Positions 40,201-53,989 of a stretch of 64,000 bases of DNA are shown here, in pieces (position 1 is the stretch's first letter; the number at the start of each line of letters is the position of its first letter). The translations under genes were made by a program, and so were the position numbers. This DNA comes from Anarhynchus alexandrinus. Lineage: Eukaryota > Chordata > Aves > Charadriiformes > Charadriidae. The stretch lies in assembly GCA_008711295.1 (NCBI GenBank), contig VUYV01000019.1, positions 6,575,882-6,639,881 on the forward strand, given 5' to 3'. Under the pieces are notes generated by a model. That model was given only the letters and a program-made list of their open reading frames with translations, made no database searches and had not been told where the DNA came from.

Positions 40201-41340
40201 CATTTGTTGCTGCAGAGTTCAAAAGCAATTACAGGTATGAAAATCAGATCACCTGCTTGCAGTAGTTCGCCAAAGACAACAAAAACTGCTTCTTTCTCCT
40301 TTCTTTTGGCAATGTAAGTAGTGCCAACTGCACCCAAAATCTGTCATAAGAACACCTTTACTAGTAGTTTCTGCTTTATTAGGACATTTCTTACACCGTT
40401 AGTAGGCACTTGGTCAATTAAATAGAGAATCCTAGAAAGATGCAGGTAAAGCCAAGAAGACTTTCATTTTTATATTTATGTCTTTTTTTTTTATCATATA
40501 AAAACTATTCTGCACAAAACACTTATACCCAGAGAGAAGCCTGCAAGAAAGGCCAAAGAAGCAGCGAGCTCAAATCCTCCCACATGGAAGCTGTCCCAAG
40601 AAAGAAGGTATGAAAGGAATTTAGTCAGCTTAAAACAGTAACTGCTTTGTCTCCTCAACCAAGTCGCCGATCTTGCTGTGAAGTTCCTGCAGAGCCCCTG
40701 AGATAAGCGGGCTATAGCTCATAGCTCCACAGCTACATCCTCCTGTACTGACAGGCTCTGATCTCCATGCATCTCTCATGCCATCCACAACACAACCATC
40801 TCTTGCTTCTCCTCCTCCTGCAGCATAGTGTTGAAGCTAAGCTCTCCATGCAATGTAGATCTCCAAACTCTTTAAATTTCAGCATTCAGTTTTCTCACAC
40901 AAATGAAGCTTTACTCCCTCATTTCGGTTTCAGTAGGCTTTTATGGTACATAAATGAATTATACACACCAGGTTATGAGTAAGCTGCACATTGTAGGAAT
41001 TCAAGGCATTAGAAATGATGCCACAGATGCTAAAAATGAAGCATTTTCCATGAACTAATAAATAAGACGCTATCTCAAGGAATTAGTGAAATGCCTCACT
41101 TGCAAGTAAAGGATTCATTAATTATTTATGTGGTGCTACAGATCTCATGAACACTGATTTCATTTTTAAATGACACACTTTAAAGCATGTGCGCTGTTCT
41201 TTGATTTATAAGAAAACAATGGCCTTAAACACAGCTATAATCAACAATTTTCCTCAGAGTGAAGCATGCCATGTTTGCCATTTCCCAGTAACTGCGAGGC
41301 ACAGCAGATAAGAGCTTTCCATATGAATCACACTAACTTC

Positions 41341-41790
41341 ATATAATCATGGAATCGTTATGGCTGGAAAAGACCTTTAAGATCACCAAGCCCAACCGTT
41401 ATCTAACTCTACCAGGCCCACTTCTGAACCATGTCCCTGAGCACCATATCTAGACAGCTTTTAAATACATCCAAGGATGGCGATTCAACCACTTTCCTGG
41501 ACAGCCTGTTCCAGTCTTTGATAACGCTTTCAGTGTAGAAGTTTTTCCTAACGTCTAACCTAAACCTCCCCTGGCACAACCTGATGCCATTTCCTCTTGT
41601 CCTATCAGTTGTAACTTGTGAGAAGAGACCAACGCTCACCTCTCTACAGCCTCCTTTCAGGTAGTTGTAGAGAGCAATAAGGTCTCCCCTCAGCCTCCTT
41701 TTCTTCAGACTAAACAACCCCAAGTCCCTCAGTCACTCCTCATTTTACCTAATGACCACAAGGTCTTCTAGATTTCCTTACAACCTGGCA
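41341..41790 (-). mobile_element. CR1 LINE fragment, 5'-truncated, minus orientation
   Basis: The plus strand reads AATCATGGAATCGTTATGG, then CTGGAAAAGACCTTTAAGATC, the reverse complement of the 3' end of an avian CR1 retrotransposon. On the minus strand an open frame of 104 codons (41409-41723) contains [19 protein letters not shown], then [18 protein letters not shown] and [15 protein letters not shown], the conserved C-terminal end of the CR1 ORF2 reverse transcriptase polyprotein. The catalytic portion is absent, so it is a dead 5'-truncated copy, as is usual for CR1. It inserted in the same orientation as RBFOX1, in the intron between the 133-nt exon and B40. The left boundary is clear; the right boundary is approximate. 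Confidence 0.93.
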
Positions 41791-44375
41791 CTCATCACCA
41801 TTTCTTAACTTTGTTGATAAAGTTTCTAAGAAAAGGTCACAGTCAGTATCCAACAGGACACCCGTGAACAAGAACAACTACAGATTCAAGGGAGATGGAC
41901 TAGAAAGGCGGCTTTTGTTACAGAGCAGGGAATCCTGAGACAGTGCTGCCGAGATAAACACTAGTAAGCAGCATGTCAGACTAGTCTAAGAAACACATGT
42001 TCTTAGCTTTACAGTTGATTTCCAAATTTAAAGCAAAATGATTCAGTTTCAGTTCCAAAACTTTTTAATATATACAAGTAAGCGTGAAGAAAATTATTTC
42101 AGATCAACTATTATATTTCATTTCAGTAATAAGCTTTCTAAGGTTAATGAAATAAAAGAAAATTTTAAAGTTCATTTCAAACTTCAGCTTTCTATTTTAA
42201 ACTTACATGTGGCTTCTTTTTCAAAAGAAAAGCAATATTTTTCTAACTAAACATTGCTGGAATTTAATGTAAATTTATAATTGAGATTATATCTGTCAGT
42301 ATACAAAAACAATGTCTTTTTTTTTTAATGATTGAAAATATTTTATTTTGAAACTGTTTCCTTGGCTCTAAGGCTGGGCTCCTTCCTTGAGTGAAAAAAG
42401 GGAAATTGCTACTAAATGAATTGCAAAATAGCATTCAATGCTTTTTCCATTTTTCTTATCAACAAATGATATTCCAAGTTGTTTGCTTTCTTCTGTAAGT
42501 TGATTCATTCTCTGTGATCTCTTTATTATCTCTGTAATTTTCCTTGACTCCTACTCCTATTGTGACTGAAAATCGCATTTTTATAATTTACTTTCATTGA
42601 TTAAGGATTTTTTCTGATGAAAATTCTTTTTTGCTTCTTTAGTAGGTCAGAGTACATAATGGGTGTAGCACAGAACAAAGCACCGGAAAGAAACTCCAAA
42701 CTGTGCTTCTGTATCAGTGAAGTTACTAGCACAAGATCTAATATGCTAGGCCAAAGAAATTATTTCAGAATAAAGCTTTATTAATCCAACTGTGCAACAG
42801 AGATATGTATTATTTCTGCACTGATCTATGAGTTACAGAAGCTAGAAATTTGTTTTGTGCATCAGAAAGCAGTGACTTATTATGAAGCATAGGTGGATGG
42901 AGAAAATTAAACCTATTATCTGAACTAAGACCTATCTAAATTAAGACAAAGCTTACTAATTGAAAATTTTTGCCGAGTCAAACTGGGACTGGCAAGGTGA
43001 GCCCTAGATTACCAGACAGCTGGAAGTCATCAGAACAATAAGATGTGACTTCTTAATGATGCAATGCATGGGTCCCTCTGAAGTCAGCTTTAAGGACAGG
43101 TCATGAAGGTAATAGGCAAGAAATGTCCAAGCTAACTGTCAAACCATCCTGCAGCAGAATGTATGAGCGCCGAGCTGACCTCTTGGAACCGAGTTCTGAA
43201 ACACTGCTGAACCTGACTGCAGTACAAAAAAATCTGTATTAACTTACAACAGGAGTTCACAAAACTTATACATCTAACTTACTCCCTAAAGATGCTGAAA
43301 GTCAGCAGTACAATTGCATGAGAAGACATATGTATTACACTTGGAAATTTAATTCTTCCTGCTGAGTGACTGTACTAACTAAACTATAAAAACTTACATA
43401 ACACACATACACACACAGAGCACCCACATGTGGCCCCTTAAATTAAAGCAAACTTAAGTTACTCACTGGTCTGAAGGTATTTACTGCTTTTGCAAATATA
43501 ACAAAAAAGTATTATCCAATTCAAAAATTGTATCACACACAGCTGGTATATATTTTCTTATATAACTTTATGACTTTGTATTAAACTAAGGTATTATGTT
43601 TGTGACATCATGAAACAGGTAATAACCCATGTTGTTATCTCACTACATATTGCACACTATGTTAAAATTTAAGAATTTATTTTTAAACTAAGTAGAGATG
43701 GAAAGAGTCCACTTTCTTTACATGCAGTATCCATTTTGTAGCTGAAACATTCAGATTGTAATCAGCTCTTGTAGGGCACTCTAAACTTGTTCCCATCATT
43801 GCCATGTACAAATTCCTGGACTAACTCTAAATGAGAGTCTGTGCAACAGTAGGATTAACTTCAGTGGGACACCATCCTTGTCCAAAGGTAACTCAGGCAA
43901 TCTACAAAAATCATGGTGTCTTCCTCCAGTAGTGGTAATACTGTTTTGCTTATTAAATTAATATTATTTGGCTTATTAAACTACACAAACCACTAAAAAA
44001 AAACCCCAAACACCTCTTTTACAAAATAACCTCAAACCATGACAGGCATCATTTTTATAATCATTTTCAGAATATCTTACTTCTCTGAGGTGGTAACTGC
44101 CCAAATGTGAAGGAATGGCCAAAGTGTTTGTCTTAAATATCCCTGAAAATCTAGGTCAATGCCTGATTGACTAAATTAGCAAACTTTTCTAGAAAAAGAC
44201 ACGCCTTTTGGCTTAATAGAACACAGCCTTCATGAGAAACTGAAGCAACTAGTGAAGGGCACCCATCTTCTGCCATAACAAAGTAGGAGGACAGGGTCTT
44301 GTGCTGCAAGCTCTCTTCCAAGGGGACATCCACAGTGAGAGCAGACGAGCTGCTCAACAGGATTTTAGTGAGAGC

Positions 44376-44392
44376 AGAGAGAGAGAGAGAGA
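44376..44392. repeat. (AG)n microsatellite
   Basis: Eight to nine AG units about 950 nt downstream (transcript sense) of the 133-nt exon; the transcript carries CU repeats here. Confidence 0.85.
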
Positions 44393-45221
44393 TCACCGTC
44401 ACTCAAAGACTTTGCAAACCATTCCTGACCCTTTCTCAGAAAGATCTAGTTGCTCCACAGAGAGGTGGTGGCGTATCTACTTCAAATTTTTATGACAAAG
44501 TCCTATTCTGGCCTGGGATCTGCTAAATTTTCTGACTTTTCAAACTTCTCAATTTCTTAATAGCTGAAAATCTTTTGACAATGTTAGGGCTCTTAAATAT
44601 CACATGCAGCATACAAAACCTTTCTGTGTCATCATTTACATAGCTACAGGAGAATTTGTTTCTTCCTTCTTTCCCTCAAAAAATATACCTATAAAAATGA
44701 AATTAAAATTTTCTGAAATACCAGAAGGCTATTGAGTTTCTATAAATTATTACTATGAACTTCTCTCCATTGTTCTTTAGTTTACTACTTGGTTTTAGTA
44801 AATGTGGGTCACTGACAGTGAAATCTTAAGTTATTATTTAAGCAAATAGTAAGAGATAAGCACCCCAGACTGCTATCGTGGTAAAGATGTCAACTAGAAA
44901 AACTAAACAAACTGCAATAAAATAATAATAAACCCCCCCCATCACTAAGCCTTCAGGTCCAGTGACAACTTTCAGTGGATGATTTGAAGAAAAAGAAGTT
45001 AACTTGATCCAACCTCCTTAATAACCAGATGTTTGCAATCATCAAAAATATACCTTTAGCTGAAACAATTTCTCTGTTCCAAAGCATTCCGTTTCTAAGA
45101 GCATTTACATAACAATATGTGACATCTGAAATGCTTAAGGCCACCAACCGTGGCAGTACAAATTACAGTCATTTTTCAATACTCTGTGCAAGGTGCACCA
45201 CTTCCAGCGCTGGGATTGGTC

Positions 45222-45304
45222 GCATGCTGCGCTGTTTCTGCGCCGAGACACGATCAGCATGCACCACAGGCACAACCACTTGGTAGCCTTGGGAGAGCCA
45301 TGCT
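45222..45304 (-). promoter_or_regulatory. Cluster of three GCATG RBFOX-binding motifs downstream of the 133-nt exon
   Basis: On the minus strand the intron after the 133-nt exon carries AGCATG at plus 45299-45303 (intron +31 to +35), TGCATG at 45258-45263 (+71 to +76) and GCATG at 45223-45227 (+107 to +111). RBFOX proteins bind (U)GCAUG, and downstream intronic sites generally favour inclusion of the preceding exon. Placement in RBFOX1's own transcript suggests auto- or cross-regulation; this is inference. The block is also richer in G+C and CpG than the surrounding intron, which fits conservation but does not prove it. Confidence 0.6.
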
Positions 45305-45332
45305 AATAGGTAAGAAGAAGCCGATCTCCTTA

Positions 45333-45524
<192 letters not shown>

Positions 45525-45834
45525 CTAGTGTTTTATATCAAAGCTTGCCTATAACTGGATGCATTGCTATATAAATAAATTGTTAATCCTTTAACCAGAG
45601 GCCTCATCTTTTACACAAAATGGATGCAAGCAGGAGATGGCAAACTGGGAACACGGATGGCAGTATCATAGGTGGTTCTGATTCTCTTAGAAGACATCCA
45701 TTATCAAAAATAATGTTGACTGGTTTAGCCAACACTGCTACCACGAGACTCTTAAGGTCCAAGTCACCCAGTTCAGGCTGAAATTTATAATGGCAGAGAC
45801 ATTTCCATCACATTATTGGATCTATCTTCAGCAG

Positions 45835-45905
45835 TCAGCCCTGCTTTGAGTGGAGCTGAGACCTTAGACCAGGTGACCTTCGGTGACCTAAATTACCCAG
45901 CAATT
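45835..45905 (+). mobile_element. Diverged CR1 3' remnant (candidate)
   Basis: CAGCCCTGCTTTGAGTGGAG, then GACCAGGTGACCTTCGGTGA and CCTAAATTACCC follow the order of the CR1 segment CCTGCTTTGAGCAGG / GACCAGATGACCTCC / AACCTAAATTATTC, with many differences. Could be coincidental; a repeat library search would settle it. Confidence 0.4.
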
Positions 45906-48013
45906 TTACCAATCTAACAGAGCTTTACTTTGGTTCAAAAGTTGATTATTAACTGGGCCTTAATTGTGTACCAAGGGAAAGAAAGACAAAGCAAGAGTTT
46001 TCTCAGATTTTAGGGGTGTACTTTGTTCATAACAGTACCCATTATTCCTTCAAAGTCAAGGGTTGCATAGTTTGAGTTTGGAAATATCAATATGAATTCA
46101 GATAATATTCAGAACCAATAGAAAAATTTAGACCTATAAAAAAAGAAATTAACACAGATACTTTTATATTGTCATTGCAACTAAGTGGAAACATTAATTT
46201 CTGTTCCATGTGAGAATTAAAATATTGTAATCAGAAACTGAACAGTGATACAGTACAACTTAGAGGGTTTTTTTCTGTAAAAAGGCTGTAAAACTTCTCT
46301 CTTCATAAACTTTTAAATTGAAAAATAAAAAGGAAACTTTCCACTTTACTTTCTCTGCCATTTTTTAACCAATACTCCATTACTTCATTTCTCCTTTGTA
46401 CATATATTTCTGGCCAATATTAGAACAGGTATTTTTGGAATGAATTCATCAGCAACACAGAGAAAATCAAATCCAGCTCTGTTGGCACTCAGGTTACTTC
46501 AGTTGTGCTTCACTTTGTTGAATTTTTTTGAGTATGTAAATAAAGAGATAAAAGAAATAAATATTGCTTAGCAAAGCTCTAATAAGAAGCAAGCAAATGG
46601 AAGTAATGATGTGTAAACCAGTAAGTATTTAAAGTCTGAAATACGAACTGATTTCAACCCACAGTTGTCTTTCATCTGTTTTAGCATTAATTTTTAAAAG
46701 AAGCCTTGAATTTGAAAAAGAAAATGAAAAAGTCACAACTTGTAGATGTCGCCGGCAGAACACATGAAGGAAAATACTGTAATTATGGTGACTTGTCCAT
46801 TACTGCCTTACTACTGCTAGGTCCTTCTCACTGACAAAAAGGGTGTACAGTAATTCTGCAAAGATTTACATGTCTGTGACACAACATAAAACAACCCTAC
46901 GTCAATGCAATTAAATGAGAACAGTCTTTTAAAAAGTGTAAATATCGTATTTTTATCCCTCTTTCTGTAAAGAAGTATGTGTCAAAATCAAAATGGTGAA
47001 CTCGCAGAACTCCATATACTGCTGATAACTTTGCAAACAACTGCATTTAAGAAGGCTTAAAGAAATGGAGTCATGGAAAGCGTTTTTTAGGGGGAAAAAT
47101 AAAAACTTATATCATATACTTGGAAATTCGGACACCGTAAGTACTTTTGCATATGCAACAACATTGAACATTGAACAGTATAAATACAGTAATCACAACC
47201 TGCTGCTCAGACCATGTAACTTTTGTCCTTTTTATTTCCAAGCAAACACTAACAGCCGTGCATACAAATTAGTACAATGTGCATATGAAAATGTAAAAGA
47301 CAATTTTCAGCAGACTGAGGATATAAGCAAACATTATAGTAAAAATATCTACAGGCTGTGCTGCAGTTCCTCTGCTAGAGTGGACTGTCTCCCCATACTA
47401 ACACAGAAAAATAAAAGGTGCAATGCTCTAATAAAATTTCATAGATGGAAGTTAGCAATACGTAAGAAAAACAAGGGTTGGACATCATGGCATCATTGTT
47501 CACTTCTGTCCCTTAGAGAATGTATTTGTGAATGCCACATGCTGGAGACTCCCTGTCTTGGCGTAAACTAGGTGACGCGCAAAACATTCATTTTAAATGG
47601 TCACTTATCATAACTTTAGTCATGTCTGTTACTTCTCTAAGAGAAACAATGGAGTGGGCTAGTACTCTTCAGCACGGAAAAGAAGTGCCTGTGGGAGCCA
47701 TAACAAAGCTCCATAATTGTGAATAATGGAGAAAATATGGGAAAAAGTGTCTCGTCACACAACCTTTAATTAGGCCACCATGGAAATTTCTGCCACTGGA
47801 CATTATGGATGTTAAAAGTTTAAAAGTTTATATGATTGAAAAGGATGAACAATTTCCCTGCACAGCAACAATATTAAGACATCACCTCTGGTTTACAAAA
47901 ACACTTCAAATTGTAGAAAGCTAAGAGAACACTTAAAGAACTATACACCTACATGCTAGCTCCAGTCTTACAACTTTTCTTTAGGCATCCAGCTTTTGCT
48001 CCTTTCCAAATAC

Positions 48014-48070
48014 AGGGTATTGGACTAGATGGAGAAATAATCTAACCCAGTATGATTATCTTTGTAATCA
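48014..48070 (+). mobile_element. Degraded ancient CR1 tail (candidate)
   Basis: GTATTGGACTAGATGGAGAAATAATCTAACCCAGTATGAT resembles the 3' end of older reptilian CR1 subfamilies (TTGGACTAGATGGACC...TCTGACCCAGTATGG). Only about 55 nt is recognisable, so this is tentative. Confidence 0.5.
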
Positions 48071-51000
48071 ATGTTTAGCTGCATTCTGCATGCATTAGAA
48101 AAATGACTCCTTTCCATCTAGTAGATGGTCACTTCTAGAAGTAAGTTTCTCCAACAATTTGAGAGTTAATTTGTGCTTTTTTTTAAAAAAAATCATGCAA
48201 ATAAATAAAAACAAACCCAAGAAAACAGTGCTAAGAAGAGATTGCTTAAGCAAATGGGGAAAAATGGACTTGAAGAGTCTGGCCAGGAAAACTGATATCT
48301 GAAATGGTGAATATTTTAAATGAAAAACCTGAAGGGTTGTATTCTGTAGCTAGCTTAAAAAAAATAAATAAATTGTAGTCTTTAGGGACACTCAAACTGC
48401 CAAGATTAAGAGACATTTCTCTGACCTAAAAGCCACTGACAAAAAATTAATGAAGACTGACAACCTTGGAGCAGTTTGGACAACTTCTTCACTTATGCAT
48501 GCATTTGTAGTTCTCTACATATTGATAGAAAACACACTTTTACAAGAAAAAAACAGAAGCACTGGTAAAGAAAACCAAATCAATACAAAAAAGTCTAAGC
48601 TCAAGTAATGTAAGGTATCTGACAATGTTGTGGGCTTGCAATGCATAGTTTGGAAACTCCTGCTCTAAGATCTGTTTCAGCAATTAATGCTTTGCCATTA
48701 ACATCTACATTTGGCAATATTTAAAGCAGTTGCCATCTTTCAGTGAAACACTCAGGGTCCTAGACAATCCTTCTGCTGTAAAACATACTGTTCGAAATTA
48801 ACTCACCAATTCCTCCACACAGCCACACGCCTTACATGCGTGTGTGAACAACGGACCTATCTCTTGATTTTCGGAAGAAATGAGTAAATATAGGTCTAAT
48901 GAAAACCAACTGGAATTGCAGAAGTTGTATGGGAGACACTGAGGATATACCTCTGTGAACGCGTGAACTCCTAAAGTGCTTTGTGAGCTTTTTTTTCCTT
49001 TGAATGGTACCATTCAATCCAATTTTCACACAGACATACTAAAATATATATTTTGCAATAATTGAGCATTTATCCTAAATACTCTTTATTCTTCATGGTG
49101 GTCACACCTTGGAAAGAATTACAAGGAAGGACATTGACCTTAAATCTTTGACAGTGAATGGCTGTCTACAAAGAAATATCACTGGAAAAGCAGAGCGGCC
49201 CCGCGAATGAACAAGTAAAAAAGAACATAAAATATTTAAAAAAATAATACTACATTTTTATGAGAAAGCAGGCTTTCTCTTATGAAAGAGGAGAAAAAGC
49301 TAGAAGATAGAGATGGCAGGAAGAGTCACTTAACCCATAAGTTTACCAAATCCAGAATACATAACGGAGGCTCAGCATTCATGGGAGATACTAAGACAAG
49401 ACAGTCATTTCTACCATTTCCAAAGGCTCTGCAACACAAAGGATGTGTTAGAATGAAAAGCCTGAAATAATTTAATTGTTTTTCTATGCTTGCTTTGCAT
49501 TGTCTCCTTAATAAAATCACGAAGCATAAAATGCTAAAAAAGCTTGTAGAAGCAATTAGTAGGAGGTACAGCAATGATTTGGAGTTCTGTCAGGAAGAGG
49601 ATAAGACATGATGGAAACAGCCTGAGAAATACAGAACTAAGAGTAACATTGCAAGGACTTACGATCAAGTAAGGTCTAACAGTAGAGGTTATATATAACA
49701 GAATTATATCCATCACAAAAAATTGACTTGAGTCAGTCTGAATATCAGAGTATCTGAAAACACGCCTTCTATTTCCAGGTAGCAATATTACAGATTAAGA
49801 TTAGATGTAAAATGATCAAAAAGATCACATCACCCTAGATTTGAGTTCAGAAAATAAAAATAAAAATGTTACTTCAGCCCAGCTGGGAAATCAGATGATT
49901 AGGAATATTTAATAACCACAGAATTTATTTTGCTACCAACTTTTTAATATCCTCACCCCAAAATAACCAGCAGAAGGGGCACCATTAGAACACAACTGAA
50001 GAATGGACTTCATAAAAACAATTTTATGAAAAGGGCTCTCCCATCAGGAAGCATTAAGTGCTATTAACCAGCCCCAAAAGTAATGAATATACTAGCCAGG
50101 AGGGGTAAAGATTTTAATGACTTACAGTTTGTAGGTCAACTGTCCTTAGTGCCTCAGTGCCAAACTGCTGAAACTCAGTCAGTGAAAATGCTATTATAAA
50201 GGGGTTTGACTCTCAGCAGGGAAGCATCTGAGTCTACTTCTAAGCAAAAGTACCTTAAATTTATCAAAGTAATTTGATGACTGGAATTCTTCTGATCTGC
50301 GATACAGAAAAGGCAGATTTCTTCACTTAGGCAATGGTGATATGAGGCGATAATATGAGGTTCAAGAAAAAAAAAAGACTTTTCTAAGGACTATATATAA
50401 TCAAATATCAAGTCAAAGAAACAATTTACATTCTCCTCTAATAGCCCCATCAGTTCTGTAGTTATTCATTCAGCCATTCAAATACGAATGGGACTACAAT
50501 GACAACAACAAAAAAAAATCAGTTCCTACAGTGGATCTGCAATTTTACTTTTTCAAATTAAAAAAAGAAGTGTGAAAAAAATATGCTGTCGCAGTACTTG
50601 GTTTTGCTTAATATAATTATAAAAAGGCATACAAATCATCTTGTACTACAGCCTAAAGGATTTTTTTTAGGAACAGCATGTTGGCAAGATTCCTTCTTTA
50701 ATCTTATCTGTTCTATTTTTACATTTAAGGGGATAAAATAAAAATAAAAAAGTAAAAGTATTATTACAATGAGTACTGTCCAAAAAGTTCTCTTTTCTGG
50801 ATACACTTTGTAAACATGGAGACACTGTCAGGGTATCTCCTTCATCGAACTCAAGTTTAGATCTCAGACATGAAATCTGGCCAGCAAATTGCAACACGAA
50901 GCAAATAAAAAGGCCTTTGGAATTAACAGGATTCATGTTAGTATATCAGTCAAATTTAGGTAACTAATGATTTTATATAGAAAACAAATATGAGCATGAG

Positions 51001-52489
51001 AAAAAGAAGAGGAACTTAATCTTTGTGTTCACAGAGGAAATTTAATCAAACCTTAACTTCTCCCAAAAGATGTAATATAAGCACTGCTTTCATTCGTTTT
51101 TTATTGAATGAACGTGACAGGTAGGTGCACTTTTTAGGCACCATATCTCAACATATGCCTTAGAAAACAAAGGCTGAATGAACAATGACAAAGCCTGAGT
51201 TCCCAAAAGGAGGAATATAACCTGGTAAAAAATACTTAAGGGTTATACACTGTGTATTAAAGTTTTAAAGCTTTGGGATGGATGGAAGAGCAGCAGATGC
51301 AAAAAACAACAGGGGGCAGATTTTGTATCAGAGCCATAAAAATATACAGCCATTTTAATGGGCAATTATTCTTTGCATTTGTGCTGTGGTTTGAATTTGT
51401 ATGAGTGTGCCATATGCCTCAAGAAAGGTGTGCCATCAAAATGGATGAACAAATCTACCTCTCATCACTCCTGATCTCTCCTTCTTTGCGCAAACTAGCA
51501 GGTCATCCGCCATCAAGAGTTTTCAAATGTTTTCAAATGTTTTATGGTGAAGAATTTTAATGCTACATGATGTCTGAATCAGTTTGGAGCTAATTTACTG
51601 CAACAGGGTTTAACTGTTAGAAAGTCAGGGAGACACATTTACATTATTCCCATAATTTAGGAGGATCCCTGTTGAGGAAACACTTCAGAAGTGCTGGACA
51701 ATAAATTAAAAACAAAGAGATATAATGGGTAACACGCTGAGAAAGGCTAAGCAGAATAATCTACATGATATTATCTAAGATTTTAGGAGGAGAATCAGCA
51801 GTTCATCCCGATGTATGCTGTGTAGGAAGTTTTCCCTTCACCATAATAGTAATACGTAGTATTACTTGGCATTATTTAAAAGCATTAGTAAAACTGCCTT
51901 AAAGAGGACATGTGCATATCTTCGCATTTAAATACACATTCCAAAGTAAAATTTAAGCTCTATTACTACAGATTTTAACATAAAAAGGCTTTTAAATTAT
52001 ATACATGGATTCTTAAAATTTCAGAGTAAAAAAATCTTTAGAAAGTTCACAATGTTTAACAATAGCAAGCTGAAAACATATTTTTTCACCTGTCACTTCT
52101 GTGAGATGATTATCCATGGTGATCTAGTTGTGAATTAGCTGAATTCAAAGGAAATTTGCCATATATGTCAAACAGTCACAACTGGTCCCTTCTATTTCTT
52201 TCATTCCCAATCTTAAAATTAGAAGAACAATTATTTCCTTACTATTGTACAAAAATATATGTCAGTATGAAACCCTGTTGTTTAGGGATGAATAAATCTG
52301 CATTTTGGACAAACCGTTACTTCTAGGACATTCTCATTTGAAATGCATTGAAAAGGAAAACAAAAATCTCTAATTAATGTACAAGTCTAATCACCATTCT
52401 CCACATGGAAGAGTAATTTTTCACTGTTCATTTGCTCAGTGTAATCTCAAAACTGACATAACAGAAAAGCAATGGCCTATAAATCTGCT

Positions 52490-52800
52490 CTCATTTGTTT
52501 CTTTAATATTCATATTCCATTGAACTACAGCTGCTTGTTGCTGCAGTCTATTACAACATGCAAAACTGTCGATAAAAATACTATGAAAGGCAAGATGTGT
52601 TTCTTCATGGCTCTGTGTGCCATTTATTTTGAAAAAAATAACAATAAATGACTTGTGGATTGTCCCTTAGTTTGCTGCACGCTGGGCGATTAGTGATTAA
52701 TTACCTTGCTGCAAATTGACATGGCACAAGGAAATTGACACAGCTCTGATTAATTAACTTTTTATGTGAGACAGTTACTTACAAAACACTGCACACCGTA
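52490..52800. other. Candidate conserved noncoding block with TAATTA-type sites
   Basis: Complex, non-repetitive AT-rich sequence with several homeodomain-like cores (GTGATTAATTACC, CTGATTAATTAAC), AACATGCAAAAC (TGCATG on the transcript strand) and GCACGCTGGGCGATTAG. Vertebrate RBFOX1 introns are known to carry many conserved noncoding elements; assignment here is impression only. Confidence 0.25.
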
Positions 52801-53449
52801 ATTGAATCCCTTTACACAACACTACTGCATTAAGTTTCCAGTCAAATCCAAATGAGCACAAAATTTAACATAAATTTGGTGAAACTTTTTATAATAAGGT
52901 GTACCCTGAAAGATTATGTAAATATTTCTAGAAAGAGAGGACAGCTGCCTGAAGACACTCTTTTCAACTATTTCATCCTCAGACATATGAGAGAGAAGAT
53001 TTGTAAGATTTTTCCATACCAAATCACCAACATAATCAAGTGTACTCAAAAAACAAATTACAGTAAAAAGCAACCTCCTATTTAATGTGCTTATTATTAT
53101 GTTAAACTGTAGGGAAGACACTTAACTGTTCCAACAAAACTTGCTATTTGGTTACCTTCACCTTACATTTCTTTCCAGATCTAATTTATCTATTATTTCA
53201 ACAATGACTTGCACATACTGAATTCACACTTAGATTTCATTACAATTATTTTAAGTCTATATATATATAATTATTCATTTTTTCTACCCTTCTTTGTTTA
53301 ATGTCCTCTAAAATACCAATAACCAAACGACCATTGGTCTTTATGTATACTGATACCATTGTATGCCAGGAATTTACAACCTTTGGAGCAAAATCTTGAT
53401 GCCAAAGCCTGGAAACTGTCTCATCTTTTTGCCTAATTGGTAAGGTAAT

Positions 53450-53662
53450 TGCCTTTTTCAATGTGAGGGTGACTGAGCACTGGTTCAGGTACCCAAAGAG
53501 GATGTGGAATCTCCATCCTTGGAGATATCCAAAAGCTGTTTGGATGTGGTTCTGGGCAGCCTGCTCGAGGTTATGCTGCTTGAGCAGGGGGGTGGACAAG
53601 GTGACCTCCAGAGGTTCCTTCCTTAGCCATTCTGAGATTCAGTCATTTGGTGATTCTGTGAT
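53450..53662 (+). mobile_element. CR1 LINE 3' fragment, plus orientation
   Basis: Contains the CR1 landmarks in order: GAGGGTGACTGAGCACTGG, GAATCTCCATCCTTGGAGAT, CTGCTTGAGCAGGGGGGTGGA, GGTGACCTCCAGAGGTTCCTT, and the terminal ATTCTGTGATT repeat at about 53651-53661. Only the last roughly 210 nt of the element remains. Codons are diverged and no useful frame persists. It is antisense to RBFOX1. Confidence 0.88.
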
Positions 53663-53925
53663 TATCAGAAATGCCTATATATCTCATCCTTCTTTTGCAG
53701 GACTGTATACGCAGCCACCTGAGTCCCTCAGACATCAAGTGATTTCTCTGAAGATGCAGGAAAAAAAGATGGAGGATGTGGACAGCCAAAAAGAAGAGAT
53801 AAGATGACTGAGAAGTTTTTTGTAAAGCTATGTAATTACATCAACCTACAACTTTGAATAAAAAAATACTATAATCAGTGGTCAAATTATTTATGGTATA
53901 CTTAATAACAAAATAAGAGCACTGC

Positions 53926-53989
53926 ATAGTTGATGTTGCAAAGAATACAAATAGTTGATGTACAAAGAATAGTTGAATTTGCACAAAAG
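53926..53989. repeat. Imperfect short tandem duplication, unit about 25 bp
   Basis: ATAGTTGATGTTGCAAAGAATACAA is followed by ATAGTTGATGTACAAAGAAT and a further AGTTGAATTTGCACAAAAG, i.e. about two and a half diverged copies. Lies just beyond the CR1 copy ending near 53662. Confidence 0.75.

Noticed and set aside
41409..41723. 104-codon minus-strand frame as a host gene
   Set aside because: It is the C-terminal tail of CR1 ORF2 in a 5'-truncated retrotransposon copy, not a host gene.
53246..53599. 117-codon minus-strand frame
   Set aside because: Mostly antisense of the CR1 fragment at 53450-53662.
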